A stretch of DNA of 64,000 bases from Gordonia sihwensis NBRC 108236 (GTDB lineage: Bacteria > Actinomycetota > Actinomycetes > Mycobacteriales > Mycobacteriaceae), in assembly GCF_000333035.1 (NCBI RefSeq), contig NZ_BANU01000014.1:102042-166041 (forward strand). Direction: 5' to 3'. Shown here one piece after another: positions 36,798 through 46,412 of the stretch (the stretch's first letter is position 1; every line of letters begins with the position of its first letter). A program made the translations under genes and the position numbers. The notes under the pieces were generated by a model. It made no database searches, had not been told where the DNA came from, and saw only the letters and a list, made by a program, of their open reading frames with translations.

Positions 36798-37604
36798 TCA
36801 GGCGCCGACCTCCGCGAGCGTGCGGTCGGAAGTCTTGGACCGGCGCATCATCACGCCGAGCAGCGCGACGAACGCCACGGTCAGGACCGTCCACAGAAGT
36901 ACCTGGTTCGCGATCGCGTACACCCGGAAGTCGGCCACCACCTGTCCGGGGAATCCGGCGCCGACGATCCGGTCGCCGTCCATCACCGGACCGGGGATCT
37001 CCTTGAACTCGGGAAGAAGCGCGGCCGTGATGGTCACACCGACCAGGTACACCACCGCGGAGGTGACACCCGACCACAGTCCGCCGATCCGGTCCGCGAG
37101 CCGGCAGCCGAGGATCACCGCGACGACCATCAGCGCCACCGACACCAGCGTCAGCGTCAGGTAGGCGCCCGACCGCGCTCCGATGGTGTCCTCCTCGCCG
37201 ACCGCGGGCGGGTTGGGCGGGTAGACGAAGTAGGGGACGCCGATCACGGCCACGAAGGCCACGGCACCCAGCCCCGCTGCGACCGCCCGAGGGTCCGCGG
37301 CCGGCCACCGACGTCCCACGTAGGCCCACAGAACTGTGAACGCGACGGCGAACAGGGCGCCCATCGCGACGGCGAAGACGACCGTGCCGACTCCCGCACC
37401 GATGTTCTCCTGGACGGTTCGGCTGTAGATCTCGTGCTCGTGTGCATGCTCGCCGGACAGCATCGACTCGGCGTGCGACCGCTCCTCCTCGTAGTCGATG
37501 GCCAGCCGCACCTGCGGTTCGATGAAGATCCGCGCATAGACGAACGACACCAGTCCGGCGATCAGGCCTGCGAGCACGCCTGCGCCGGTGAATCTGCGCT
37601 CCAT
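36798..37604 (-). CDS. cbtA: Cobalt transporter subunit CbtA
   Basis: A 268-residue membrane protein with about six helices matching the CbtA family, a predicted cobalt uptake component usually found behind cobalamin riboswitches. A His-rich loop (G-E-H-A-H-E-H-E) after the first helix is a likely metal-binding site. It follows cbtB by 20 bases and shares its riboswitch leader. Cobalt as substrate is inferred from family context and B12 control; transport has not been tested here. Confidence 0.88.
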   Translation of the reverse strand: MERRFTGAGVLAGLIAGLVSFVYARIFIEPQVRLAIDYEEERSHAESMLSGEHAHEHEIYSRTVQENIGAGVGTVVFAVAMGALFAVAFTVLWAYVGRRWPAADPRAVAAGLGAVAFVAVIGVPYFVYPPNPPAVGEEDTIGARSGAYLTLTLVSVALMVVAVILGCRLADRIGGLWSGVTSAVVYLVGVTITAALLPEFKEIPGPVMDGDRIVGAGFPGQVVADFRVYAIANQVLLWTVLTVAFVALLGVMMRRSKTSDRTLAEVGA

Positions 37605-37624
37605 TGTTCTGTTGTCTCCCCGGC

Positions 37625-37846
37625 TCAGTGGCAGGGGAAGCCGAGGAAGTGCCGTGCGTCGTGCACGAACTCGTGGACATGGGTGTCGCTGCCGAACACC
37701 GACACCGCGCCCTGGTCGTATCCCAGGAAGTAGTAGGCGAGCGCCGCGAGTGCCACGGTGGCGGTGAGCCAGAGGGCCGCGCTCGCGGCGGAGAGGTTCG
37801 GCACGGCGAGGGAACGTACGCCCTGCGTTGCGGTGGATGCGGTCAT
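37625..37846 (-). CDS. cbtB: Cobalt transporter subunit CbtB
   Basis: A 73-residue protein with one transmembrane helix (about 22-42) and the C-terminal family signature H-V-H-E-F-V-H-D-A-R-H, ending F-P-C-H, a probable cobalt ligand cluster. The ATG at 37846 lies 52 bases downstream of the riboswitch. CbtB and CbtA are typically encoded together as a small uptake system for cobalamin synthesis. Confidence 0.9.
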   Translation of the reverse strand: MTASTATQGVRSLAVPNLSAASAALWLTATVALAALAYYFLGYDQGAVSVFGSDTHVHEFVHDARHFLGFPCH

Positions 37847-37863
37847 CGTCGACGTCCTGTTCT

Positions 37864-37882
37864 CCCGGATCACGCGCCCGGG
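37864..37882 (-). promoter_or_regulatory. Expression-platform hairpin of the cbtB riboswitch
   Basis: Between the aptamer and the cbtB ATG, CCCGG (37878-37882, read on the minus strand) can pair with CCGGG (37864-37868). The latter overlaps the Shine-Dalgarno-like GGGAG, so ribosome access could be switched. This suggests translational control. Confidence 0.5.
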
Positions 37883-37898
37883 GTCGGCATTGTTCACA

Positions 37899-37995
37899 CC
37901 GATGCGACTGTCTGGCTCGCAGTCCGACGGCGTCGTCGGCGGACCGCTCACAGTGGCGCGACCGCCCCGGATTCGCACCGGGTTAACCGCATCGG
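37899..37995 (-). ncRNA. Compact cobalamin riboswitch, cbtB leader
   Basis: Read on the minus strand, the cobalamin-aptamer core AACCCGGTGCGAATCCGGGG is followed by GCGGTCGCGCCACTGTGA and then the B12-box relative GAGCCAGACAGT. The closing stem is perfect over eight bases: CCGATGCG (minus strand, 37995-37988) with CGCATCGG (37906-37899). At about 97 nucleotides it lacks the large peripheral arms of the metE riboswitch, like the short class found before cbtB genes. Cobalamin should repress cobalt uptake. Confidence 0.88.
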
Positions 37996-38040
37996 CCCGC
38001 TGAGTGTACCGCCGGCCGCAATCCGCTGAGTGTCACAGGT

Positions 38041-41000
38041 GTGCGCTTGAATGGGAGTGTGGCATCGGGCAGTCAGATCCTTCGGAGCATGCATCCGGCC
38101 ACGCAGCGGTGGTTCAGCGACGCGTTCGGCGCGCCGACCCGAGCCCAATCCGGTGCGTGGACGGCGATCGCCCGCGGCGAGAACACCCTCGTCGTGGCTC
38201 CGACCGGGTCGGGCAAGACCCTCGCAGCCTTCCTGTGGGCCATCGACTCGCTGTACCGCGAGCGGATCGACGCCGCGACCGGCGGCAGTGCGGGCACCGC
38301 TCCGGGTGTCCGGATCCTCTACATCTCACCGCTCAAGGCACTCGCCGTCGACGTGGAGCGGAACCTGTCGGCACCACTGGTGGGCATCGCGCACGCGGCG
38401 CAGATCATGGGACTCGACGCACCGTCGATCACGGTCGGAGTCCGGTCCGGGGACACCTCGGCGGCCGACCGCCGACGGCTGCAGACCCATCCGCCCGACA
38501 TCCTGATCACCACGCCCGAATCGCTCTACCTGATGCTGACCTCCTCGGTGCGCGAGACCCTCGCCACGGTGACGACGGTGATCGTCGACGAGGTGCACGC
38601 CGTCGCAGCGACCAAGCGGGGCACGCACCTGGCGCTCTCGCTCGAACGGCTCGATGCGCTGCTCGAGCGGCCCGCGCAGCGCATCGGGCTGTCAGCGACC
38701 GTGCGGCCCGAGGAACTCGTCGGCGAGTTCCTGGCGGGCGAGGGCGACTGCACCGTCGTGAAGCCGCCTGCGGCGAAGACCTTCGACCTCTCCGTGGACG
38801 TGCCGGTGGAGGACATGACCGCCATCCCGCCGCCGGACACCGGGACGGACGATCTCGACGACGCCTTCTCCCCGACCGCCGGTTCCCTCTGGCCCCACGT
38901 GGAGTCGGCGATCGTCGACCGCATCGAGGAGAATCGCTCGACGATCGTCTTCGCGAACTCTCGTCGTCTCGCCGAACGTCTGACCGCCCGGCTGAACGAG
39001 ATCGCCGCCGAACGCGCGGGCATCGAGTTCGACCCGGACCGACCGAACCCGACAGTGCCCGGCGGGATGCCCGCCTACGTCTCGGCCAGTGGAGACACGG
39101 CGGGCGCGCCTGCCGTCCTCGCCCGCGCCCACCACGGCTCGGTGAGCAAAGAGCAGCGTGCACAGATCGAGGACGATCTGAAATCCGGCACGCTCCGGTG
39201 CGTGGTCGCAACGAGCTCACTGGAACTCGGCATCGACATGGGTGCCGTCGACCTCGTGATCCAGGTGGAGGCCCCACCGTCCGTCGCGGCCGGGCTGCAG
39301 CGCATCGGCCGCGCCGGACACCAGGTCGGCGAGGTGAGTCGCGGCGTGCTGTTTCCGAAGCACCGCACCGACCTGATCCACTGCACGGTGGTGGCGCAGC
39401 GAATGCTCGCCGGCCGCATCGAGGCGCTCTCGGTCCCGGCAAACCCGCTCGACATCCTCGCCCAGCAGACCATCGCGGCCACCGCCGTCGACGATCTCGA
39501 CGTCGACGAATGGTACGCGACCGTCCGGCGCGCGATGCCGTATCGGACCCTCACCCGCGACGTGTACGACGCCGTCCTCGATCTGATCTCCGGCCGGTAC
39601 CCGTCCGACGAATTCGCCGAACTGCGCCCGAGGGTGGACTACGACCGCGCAGCCGGGCGGCTCACCGCCCGGCGCGGCACCCTGCGCCTGGCGGTCACCT
39701 CCGGCGGAACCATCCCCGACCGCGGGCTGTTCGGCGTCTTCCTCGTGGGTGGGACCGACCGCGCGGAAAGCAGCCAGCCCCGCCGGGTCGGAGAGCTCGA
39801 CGAGGAGATGGTCTACGAGTCACGGGTCGGCGACGTGTTCGCCCTCGGCGCGTCGAGCTGGCGAATCGAGGAGATCACACACGATCGGGTGCTGGTCTCG
39901 CCCGCGTTCGGCATGCCGGGGAGGCTGCCGTTCTGGATCGGCGACGCCGTCGGTCGTCCGGCCGAACTCGGTGCGGCGATCGGTGAGTTCATCGGGATCG
40001 CAGGCGATGCGGAGAAGCTCGCCGCACTCGCCGCCGAACTCGGGCTCAGCGCCAACGCAGAGCGCAACCTGTCGGCGCTGATCGCCCAGCAGCGCGATGC
40101 CACCGGCGTGCTCCCGACCGACCGCACCCTCGTACTGGAACGCTTCCGCGACGAGCTCGGCGACTGGCGGCTGGTGCTGCACTCCCCCTACGGCCTGCGG
40201 GTCCACGCACCGTGGGCCGGTGCCGTGGCCGCGCAGCTCTCGGCACGTCTCGGCATCGACGGGGCCACCACTGCCACCGACGACGGCATCATCGTGCGCC
40301 TCCCCGACACCGATGACGATCCGCCGGGAGCCGACGTCTTCCTCCTCGACCCCGAGCACATCGAAGCGGACGTCACACGCGCGCTGGCCGATTCGTCGCT
40401 GTTCGCGTCGCGGTTCCGCGAGTGCGCCGGGCGGGCGCTGCTGCTTCCGCGCCGTGATCCCGGAAAACGCGCCCCGCTGTGGCAACAGCGGCAGCGCAGC
40501 GCCCAACTGCTGGCGGTGGCGTCGCGTTTCGGCGACTTCCCGATCATTCTCGAGACGGTCCGCGAATGTCTCTCCGACGTCTACGACCTGCCCTCGCTGG
40601 TGGACGTCCTCACCCGCATCATGCAGCGCAGGATGCGGATCACCGAGGTCGAAACGTCCACCCCGTCGCCCTTCGCGGCCTCGATGCTGCTCGGCTACGT
40701 CGGCTCATTCATCTATGACGACGACGCCCCGCTCGCCGAACGCCGGGCGACCGCGCTGTCCCTCGACACCGCTTTGCTCGCCCAGCTCCTCGGCCGCGTC
40801 GACCTACGTGAGTTGCTCGATCCCGCAGTGATCACGGAGGTCGTCGCGCGGCTCCAGCGGACGGCTCCGGAACGGCGTGCGCGCGACGATCAAGATGTGG
40901 TGGACCTGCTGCGGTGGCTGGGACCGTGCACACCCCGACAGATCGCCGAACGCTACCGGGGCGACGACCCACTCGCCGTTCCGCTCGACGAGGTGCTCGA

Positions 41001-42735
41001 GCGACTCCTCGCCGACGGCCGCTTGATCGAGGTGCCCTTCCGCGGCGCGACCGCTCTGGCCTCGGTCGACGACGCAGCGCGACTCCGCGACGGCCTCGGC
41101 ATACCGCTGCCGCTGGGCGTCCCGGTCGCCTATCTGCAGGCTGTCGCCGATCCCCTGGCCGACCTGGTGCACCGTTATGCCCGCACCCACGGACCGTTCA
41201 CCACCGCCGATGTCGCGGAAGCTCTCGGCATGGCACCCGCGGTGGTGACGCGGACCCTCGAAGAGCTCGCGGCGCGACGAACTGTGATCGAGGGCGAGTT
41301 CATTCCGCTCCCGCCCGAACCGCAGACCGGCCGCACCCCGAGCCAGTGGTGCCATTCCGACGTCCTCACCCAGCTCCGCCGCGGATCGCTGGCGGCCGGG
41401 CGCGCCGAAGTGGAGCCGGTCAGCGCCGAGGCGTACACCCGATTCCTGCTCGGCTGGCAGCACGTCACCGGGAAGTCACGGCTGCGCGGCGCCGCCGGCG
41501 TCGCGGCCGTCGTCGAACAGCTCGCCGGACAGCCGATACCGGCGTCGGCGTGGGAGACGCTGGTGCTGCCGGCGCGGGTGGAGGACTACCGGCCGTCGAT
41601 GCTCGATGAGCTGACCGCCTCCGGCGAGGTGATCTGGTCCGGACACGGGGCCATCGGCGGGGCCGACGGCTGGGTGGCCCTGCATCTGGCCGACGCCGCC
41701 GCACTCACCCTCCGGCCCGCCGAGGACGCCGAACCGACTCCCGCTCAGGAAGCGGTCCGGACCGCTCTCGACCGGGGCGGGGCCCTGCGCTTCCGCGAAC
41801 TGTCCGACGCGCTGAACAGCGCAGAACACGCGATCCCCGACGGTGAACTGCCCGACCTGCTGTGGGATCTCGTGTGGGCCGGAATCATCACGAACGACTC
41901 GTTCTCGGTGGTCCGCGCCGCGCTGAACCCGCCGCGCAGCGCACGATCGTCGGCCACCTCCGCCCACCGGACTCGCGGTCGGCCGCCGCGTCTGCGCGCC
42001 GCACGGCTGTCGTCGCAGTATCTGGCGGGTGCTGCGGGTACGGCAGCCACGCCGCCCACGGTCGGGGGGCGATGGTCGGTGATCCGTCGCATCCCCGTCG
42101 ATCCGACCACTGCTGCCGCTGCCACCTGCGACGTGCTTCTCGACCGCTACGGCGTGGTGACGAAGGGAGCCGTGACCGCCGAATCGACCGAGGGCGGATT
42201 CGCGCGAATCTACAAGGCGCTCGGCGTCTTCGAGGACAACGGCCAGGTGCGGCGCGGGTACTACATCGACGGGCTGGGAGGCGCGCAGTTCGCCGCCGGC
42301 CACACCGTCGACATCCTGCGCGAGTCGACTGTCGTCTCACGCGAGGAACGGTGCGCGGCGGTGGTGCTCGCGGCCACCGATCCGGCGAATCCGTACGGCG
42401 CGGCCCTCGACTGGCCCGAGCGAGCCGTCGAATCGGGGCATCGGCCCGGCCGGAAGCCGGGAGCGGTCGTGATCCTGGTGGGCGGACGCGCCGCGGTGTT
42501 CATCGAGCGCGGCGGAAAGACGGTGCTCACCTTCACCGCCGAGACCGAGCTCCTCGAGGCGGCCGCGGCGGCGCTGTCGCACGCGGTCACCACCGGGGCG
42601 GTGCCGCGCATTCACATCGATCAGGTCGACGGCGAGCCGGTACGCCGCACATCGCTGGGTGAGCGACTGGTCGCCTCCGGCTTCGCGACCACGCCCCGGG
42701 GACTGCGGATGAACTACGACCCGAGGAGCCGGTAG
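38041..42735 (+). CDS. lhr: Large helicase-related protein Lhr
   Basis: A 1,564-residue superfamily 2 DNA/RNA helicase used in DNA repair. Helicase motifs: Walker A A-P-T-G-S-G-K-T near residue 55, V-D-E-V-H-A (motif II), L-S-A-T-V (motif III), T-S-S-L-E-L-G-I-D-M and Q-R-I-G-R-A-G-H (motif VI). A winged-helix domain and the long C-terminal extension of the Lhr-core/Lhr-CTD family follow. GTG 38041 is the furthest start; GTG 38059 or ATG 38089 are possible, as no good SD precedes any. It is followed two bases later by nei, the same neighbour as in M. tuberculosis, supporting a joint repair role. Confidence 0.94.
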   Translation: MRLNGSVASGSQILRSMHPATQRWFSDAFGAPTRAQSGAWTAIARGENTLVVAPTGSGKTLAAFLWAIDSLYRERIDAATGGSAGTAPGVRILYISPLKALAVDVERNLSAPLVGIAHAAQIMGLDAPSITVGVRSGDTSAADRRRLQTHPPDILITTPESLYLMLTSSVRETLATVTTVIVDEVHAVAATKRGTHLALSLERLDALLERPAQRIGLSATVRPEELVGEFLAGEGDCTVVKPPAAKTFDLSVDVPVEDMTAIPPPDTGTDDLDDAFSPTAGSLWPHVESAIVDRIEENRSTIVFANSRRLAERLTARLNEIAAERAGIEFDPDRPNPTVPGGMPAYVSASGDTAGAPAVLARAHHGSVSKEQRAQIEDDLKSGTLRCVVATSSLELGIDMGAVDLVIQVEAPPSVAAGLQRIGRAGHQVGEVSRGVLFPKHRTDLIHCTVVAQRMLAGRIEALSVPANPLDILAQQTIAATAVDDLDVDEWYATVRRAMPYRTLTRDVYDAVLDLISGRYPSDEFAELRPRVDYDRAAGRLTARRGTLRLAVTSGGTIPDRGLFGVFLVGGTDRAESSQPRRVGELDEEMVYESRVGDVFALGASSWRIEEITHDRVLVSPAFGMPGRLPFWIGDAVGRPAELGAAIGEFIGIAGDAEKLAALAAELGLSANAERNLSALIAQQRDATGVLPTDRTLVLERFRDELGDWRLVLHSPYGLRVHAPWAGAVAAQLSARLGIDGATTATDDGIIVRLPDTDDDPPGADVFLLDPEHIEADVTRALADSSLFASRFRECAGRALLLPRRDPGKRAPLWQQRQRSAQLLAVASRFGDFPIILETVRECLSDVYDLPSLVDVLTRIMQRRMRITEVETSTPSPFAASMLLGYVGSFIYDDDAPLAERRATALSLDTALLAQLLGRVDLRELLDPAVITEVVARLQRTAPERRARDDQDVVDLLRWLGPCTPRQIAERYRGDDPLAVPLDEVLERLLADGRLIEVPFRGATALASVDDAARLRDGLGIPLPLGVPVAYLQAVADPLADLVHRYARTHGPFTTADVAEALGMAPAVVTRTLEELAARRTVIEGEFIPLPPEPQTGRTPSQWCHSDVLTQLRRGSLAAGRAEVEPVSAEAYTRFLLGWQHVTGKSRLRGAAGVAAVVEQLAGQPIPASAWETLVLPARVEDYRPSMLDELTASGEVIWSGHGAIGGADGWVALHLADAAALTLRPAEDAEPTPAQEAVRTALDRGGALRFRELSDALNSAEHAIPDGELPDLLWDLVWAGIITNDSFSVVRAALNPPRSARSSATSAHRTRGRPPRLRAARLSSQYLAGAAGTAATPPTVGGRWSVIRRIPVDPTTAAAATCDVLLDRYGVVTKGAVTAESTEGGFARIYKALGVFEDNGQVRRGYYIDGLGGAQFAAGHTVDILRESTVVSREERCAAVVLAATDPANPYGAALDWPERAVESGHRPGRKPGAVVILVGGRAAVFIERGGKTVLTFTAETELLEAAAAALSHAVTTGAVPRIHIDQVDGEPVRRTSLGERLVASGFATTPRGLRMNYDPRSR

Positions 42736-42737
42736 CG

Positions 42738-43523
42738 GTGCCCGAAGGCGACACCGTGTTCCGTGCAGTGCATCGCCTCCGCACCGCGCTTGCCGGAAAA
42801 ACCCTGAGCGACAGCGACTTCCGAATACCTCGCTACGCCACCACCGACCTGTCCGGTGCGCGCGTCGAGTCCGTGCGGTCGGTGGGAAAGCACTTGTTCA
42901 TCGACCTGCTGCGTCCCTCGGGCATCCCGGTCTCGATCCACTCGCATCTGATGATGGAGGGCCTGTGGGATGTGCACACCATCGGTGCGAAGTGGCGCCG
43001 GCCGTGGCACACCGCACGTGTGGTGCTGCGTGCCGGAGACATCGAGGCCGTCGGCTTCGATCTCGGCGTCCTGGAACTGCTCGCCGATCCCGGCCCCGCG
43101 GTCGCCCATCTCGGCCCGGACCTGCTCGGCGACGATTGGGATGCGGCTCGCGCCGTCGAGAATCTGGCCGCCGCCCCCGATACCCCGATCGGCATCGCTC
43201 TCCTCGACCAGCGCAGTCTGGCGGGTGTCGGCAACGTGTATCGCAGCGAACTCTGCTTCATGCGGCGCGTCCACCCGGCCACACCGACGGCCGCGGTCGA
43301 CCTGCCGCCACTGGTAGACCTCGCGCACCGACTGTTGACGGCCAACCGCCTGCGCGTCACCCGCGTCACCACGGGCGCCACCGGCCGCGGCCGGGAACTG
43401 TGGGTGTACGGCCGCGACCGTCGTCCGTGCCGCAGATGCGGTACCGCCGTCGAACGCGGGATGCTGGGCGAGCCGCCGGCCGAGCGCAGCATCTATGTGT
43501 GCCCGCGATGCCAGACACGGTGA
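42738..43523 (+). CDS. nei: Endonuclease VIII-type DNA glycosylase
   Basis: A 261-residue Fpg/Nei family enzyme that removes oxidised bases and cleaves the abasic site. The catalytic N-terminus P-E-G-D-T-V after the start Met is intact (Pro nucleophile, Glu). The helix-two-turn-helix L-D-Q-R-S-L-A-G-V-G-N-V-Y is present, and a C-terminal zinc finger C-x2-C...C-x2-C closes the protein. The GTG start lies two bases after the lhr stop, so the genes are co-transcribed and probably coupled. Confidence 0.94.
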   Translation: MPEGDTVFRAVHRLRTALAGKTLSDSDFRIPRYATTDLSGARVESVRSVGKHLFIDLLRPSGIPVSIHSHLMMEGLWDVHTIGAKWRRPWHTARVVLRAGDIEAVGFDLGVLELLADPGPAVAHLGPDLLGDDWDAARAVENLAAAPDTPIGIALLDQRSLAGVGNVYRSELCFMRRVHPATPTAAVDLPPLVDLAHRLLTANRLRVTRVTTGATGRGRELWVYGRDRRPCRRCGTAVERGMLGEPPAERSIYVCPRCQTR

Positions 43524-43605
43524 CGCGGATGCATCGAACCCCTAGGGTCGGGCGCAAGGCCGGTCGACCCGGGCGTCGACCCCCATCGCGACGTCAGGAG
43601 GACGA

Positions 43606-44109
43606 ATGGACATCGAACAGCGCGTGACCGCACTCGAGAAGATCGAAGCGATCAAGGAACTCAAGTACCGCTATTGGCGCGCCTGTGACGCCAAGGATCC
43701 CCGCGGATTCCGTGACGCCTTCATCGCCTCCGGCGCCCGGATCGATTACGGCCGCCTCGGCGCGTTCGACGACGTCGAGCCGATGGCGCGGATCTTCACT
43801 CAGGTGGCACTGCACGAAGTGGACGGTCACCACGTCATCCTCGACATGCATCACGGGATGCACCCGGAGATCCGGCTCACCGGTGAGGCGTCTGCGACCG
43901 GCCGGTGGACGCTGCGATTCCGACAGCTCAACCTGTCGGACCGTACCGAGACGATCGCCACCGGCGAATACGACGACGAGTACGTCGTCGAAAACGGCGA
44001 ATGGAAGATGTCGAAGTGCGTCTTCACCGAGACCTGGTCGGTGACACGCCCACTCGACACCGAGGCGATCATCACCGAGGGCGCCTTCGCCGCCGAGTCG
44101 GCCGGGTGA
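43606..44109 (+). CDS. NTF2/SnoaL-like domain protein
   Basis: A 167-residue single-domain protein of the NTF2-like cone fold: helical start (I-K-E-L-K-Y-R-Y-W-R-A-C-D-A-K-D), D-Y-G-R-L-G, then a curved sheet ending W-K-M-S-K-C-V-F-T-E-T-W. Similar proteins act as small ligand-binding enzymes such as dehydratases or isomerases. The C-D-A-K-D and R-I-D-Y residues match where family members place catalytic acids, but the substrate is unknown. AGGAGG precedes the ATG. It is convergent with the PPOX gene, six bases apart. Confidence 0.78.
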   Translation: MDIEQRVTALEKIEAIKELKYRYWRACDAKDPRGFRDAFIASGARIDYGRLGAFDDVEPMARIFTQVALHEVDGHHVILDMHHGMHPEIRLTGEASATGRWTLRFRQLNLSDRTETIATGEYDDEYVVENGEWKMSKCVFTETWSVTRPLDTEAIITEGAFAAESAG

Positions 44110-44115
44110 ACCGGA

Positions 44116-44538
44116 TCAGCGGATCTCGTGGTCGGGCTCGGGCCCGAAGACGAACCGCCTGCCGGTGATCTCCTCCACGGCGATCTCCACGTATGTCGTC
44201 CGCACCGTGGGAATCCAGGGGTTGAGCGGGGTCTGGTCGGCCGCTTCGATCTCCGCGGAGTCTCGGAGGATGCGGGCCCGCCCCTTGGCCACCACGCTCC
44301 ACCCGATCCGGCTGGTGAAGGCGTCCACCTCGATCACTGCTCGGTCGTTGACGGCGAGCTCCGCCAGCTTGGTGCCCTCCGAGGTCCGGAACAGGATCTT
44401 GCCGTTCGACACGTAGATGTTCACCGGGAACACGTCCGGCTGCCCGTCGACGCAGACCGCCAGCCTGCCGAGGACGCTGCCCTCCAGCAGTTCCCACGAC
44501 TGTTCGTTGCTCAGGTTCTCCACCGGCTCCGTACTCAT
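44116..44538 (-). CDS. Pyridoxamine 5'-phosphate oxidase-family protein
   Basis: A 140-residue split-barrel flavin-binding protein (PPOX/Rv1155-like class). The core reads G-R-L-A-V-C, P-V-N-I-Y-V, I-L-F-R-T-S-E-G-T-K-L, and W-S-V-V-A-K-G-R-A-R. Members bind FMN, F420 or heme and reduce various substrates. The sequence alone does not say which, and true pyridoxamine phosphate oxidase is unlikely. The start ATG at 44538 is used; the longer frame upstream is antisense overlap into glpD. Confidence 0.8.
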   Translation of the reverse strand: MSTEPVENLSNEQSWELLEGSVLGRLAVCVDGQPDVFPVNIYVSNGKILFRTSEGTKLAELAVNDRAVIEVDAFTSRIGWSVVAKGRARILRDSAEIEAADQTPLNPWIPTVRTTYVEIAVEEITGRRFVFGPEPDHEIR

Positions 44539-44618
44539 GGCCCCAGTCTGGCCCACGACCGCCCGGGCTGTACAGGGCACTTGGTCTGTGAGCCGGGCGA
44601 CGTGAGTCGGATTCGCCG

Positions 44619-46361
44619 CTAATCCGGAACGGGAACCGGTTCGAGGATCTCGCGGCGCGCCTCCGGTGCCGCGGCACGCAGTGCATCGGCGGAGGCGTCG
44701 TCGGGCTGGCGCTGCGAGGCGATCTCGGCGTCCACCCGCGCCTTGTACGTCGCCACCTCGGTGGCGACCCTCGTCTCGTCCCATCCCAGGATCGGGGCGA
44801 TCAGCTCGGCCACCTCCTGCGCGCAGTCGACTCCGCGGTGGCTGTACTCGATCGCGATCCGCGTGCGACGGGCGAGCACGTCCTCCAGGTGGAGTGCGCC
44901 CTCGGCCCACACCGCGTAGACGATCTCGACCCGCAGGTACTGCGGTGCCGCCTGTAGCGGCTGCAGCAGCGATTCATCGGCGTCGGCGTAGTACAGAACG
45001 TCGTCGAGCAGTGAGCCGTAGCGGTTCAGCAGCCGGCGAATCCGGTAGGGATGCAGGCCGAACCGCTGGCCCAGGTGCTCGCACTGGTTGATCAATGCGA
45101 AGTAGCCGTCGGCCCCCACCAGCGGCACCCGCTCGGTGATCGACGGTGCGACACGGGTGGGGATGTAATCGTTGCAGGCGTCCACGGCGTCGGCCCCCAT
45201 CACCCGGTAGGTGGTGTACTTGCCGCCCGCGATCGACACCAGGCCGGGCGCGACGACGGCCACCGCATGCTCGCGCGAGAGTTTGGAGGTCTCGTCGTCC
45301 TCACCGGCGAGCAGTGGTCGCAGCCCGGCGTACACACCTTCGATGTCGTCGTGCGTCAGCGGGGTCACCAGTTCCTGGTTCACCCGGTCGAGGAGGTAGT
45401 CGATGTCTTTGCGCGTGGCGGCGGGGTGCGCGAGGTCGAGGTTCCAGTCGGTGTCGGTGGTGCCGATGATCCAGTGCGTCTCCCACGGGATCACGAAGAG
45501 CACCGAACTGGCCGTCCGCAGGATGATCGCGGTCTCCGAGACGATCCGGTCGCGCGGGACCACGATGTGCACTCCCTTGGACGCACGCACCTTGAAGTGA
45601 CCGCGCTGCTTCGAGAGCGCCTGCACCTCGTCGGTCCACACGCCGGCCGCGTTGATGACGCAGTGCCCGCGCACCTCGGTGGTCTCCCCCGTCTCCGAAT
45701 CGCGGACCTTCACGCCCATCACCCGATCGGACTCGGTGAGGAAGCCGACGGCCTGCGTCGAGGTCCGGATCACCGCACCGTACTGCGACGCGGTGCGGGC
45801 GAGGGTGAGGCTGTGACGGGCATCGTCGACGACCGTGTCGTAGTACCGGATACCGCCGATCAGCGAATCGCGCTTGAGGCTCGGCGCCACGCGCAGCGCA
45901 CCCGACCGCGACACATGCCGTTGTCCCGGAACCGATTTGGCGCCGCCCATCCGGTCGTAGAGGAAGAGGCCGGCGGCCATGTACGGGCGCTCCCAGAAGC
46001 GGCGCGTGAGCGGAGCGAGGAAGGGCAGCGGCTTCACCAGATGCGGAGCGAGCAGGCGCAGCGACAGCTCGCGCTCACGCAGCGCCTCCCGAACCAGGCC
46101 GAACTCGAACTGCTCCAAGTAGCGGAGCCCGCCGTGGAACATCTTCGACGAGCGGCTCGAGGTGCCGGACGCGATGTCGCGCGCCTCCACGAGCGCCACA
46201 CGAAGACCGCGAGTGGCCGCGTCGAGCGCCGCACCGACGCCGACCACTCCGCCGCCGACGACCACGATGTCGAACTGTTCAGAGCCCAGTCTGCGCCAGG
46301 CCTCGTCGCGATAGGCGGGGCTGAGGTCGGCGGGCCGATCCGGATTGAACTCGCTCTCCAT
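44619..46361 (-). CDS. glpD: Glycerol-3-phosphate dehydrogenase (FAD)
   Basis: A 580-residue membrane-associated, FAD-dependent enzyme oxidising sn-glycerol-3-phosphate to dihydroxyacetone phosphate and passing electrons to quinones. The dinucleotide motif [10 protein letters not shown] is near residue 38, followed by [18 protein letters not shown]. The C-terminal DAO_C domain includes R-I-A-I-E-Y. It is divergent from glpK, so uptake-derived glycerol is phosphorylated and oxidised by neighbouring genes. The ATG has no SD; a -10-like TAGTCT lies eight bases upstream, which suggests a leaderless message. In M. tuberculosis the equivalent gene is next to lpdA. Confidence 0.94.
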   Translation of the reverse strand: MESEFNPDRPADLSPAYRDEAWRRLGSEQFDIVVVGGGVVGVGAALDAATRGLRVALVEARDIASGTSSRSSKMFHGGLRYLEQFEFGLVREALRERELSLRLLAPHLVKPLPFLAPLTRRFWERPYMAAGLFLYDRMGGAKSVPGQRHVSRSGALRVAPSLKRDSLIGGIRYYDTVVDDARHSLTLARTASQYGAVIRTSTQAVGFLTESDRVMGVKVRDSETGETTEVRGHCVINAAGVWTDEVQALSKQRGHFKVRASKGVHIVVPRDRIVSETAIILRTASSVLFVIPWETHWIIGTTDTDWNLDLAHPAATRKDIDYLLDRVNQELVTPLTHDDIEGVYAGLRPLLAGEDDETSKLSREHAVAVVAPGLVSIAGGKYTTYRVMGADAVDACNDYIPTRVAPSITERVPLVGADGYFALINQCEHLGQRFGLHPYRIRRLLNRYGSLLDDVLYYADADESLLQPLQAAPQYLRVEIVYAVWAEGALHLEDVLARRTRIAIEYSHRGVDCAQEVAELIAPILGWDETRVATEVATYKARVDAEIASQRQPDDASADALRAAAPEARREILEPVPVPD

Positions 46362-46412
46362 ATTTCGCAAGACTACCCGAGGGTAACCGGCCGTCATGCC
46401 AGACTTGACGGC
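46362..46412. promoter_or_regulatory. Compact divergent promoter glpD / glpK
   Basis: Only 51 bases separate the two start codons. TAGTCT (minus strand) lies eight bases before the glpD ATG, and AGACTT (plus strand) six bases before the glpK GTG. Neither gene has a Shine-Dalgarno, consistent with two leaderless transcripts sharing one small control region. Confidence 0.5.

Noticed and set aside
36793..37680. 459-residue version of the degenerate phosphatase
   Set aside because: The N-terminal two thirds are an out-of-frame reading of cbtA. The short GTG start after the cbtA stop explains the gene.
43553..43578. GGTCGACC / GTCGACC repeats before the NTF2-like gene
   Set aside because: Short SalI-like palindromes are expected often at this GC content, and no spacing or symmetry suggests an operator.
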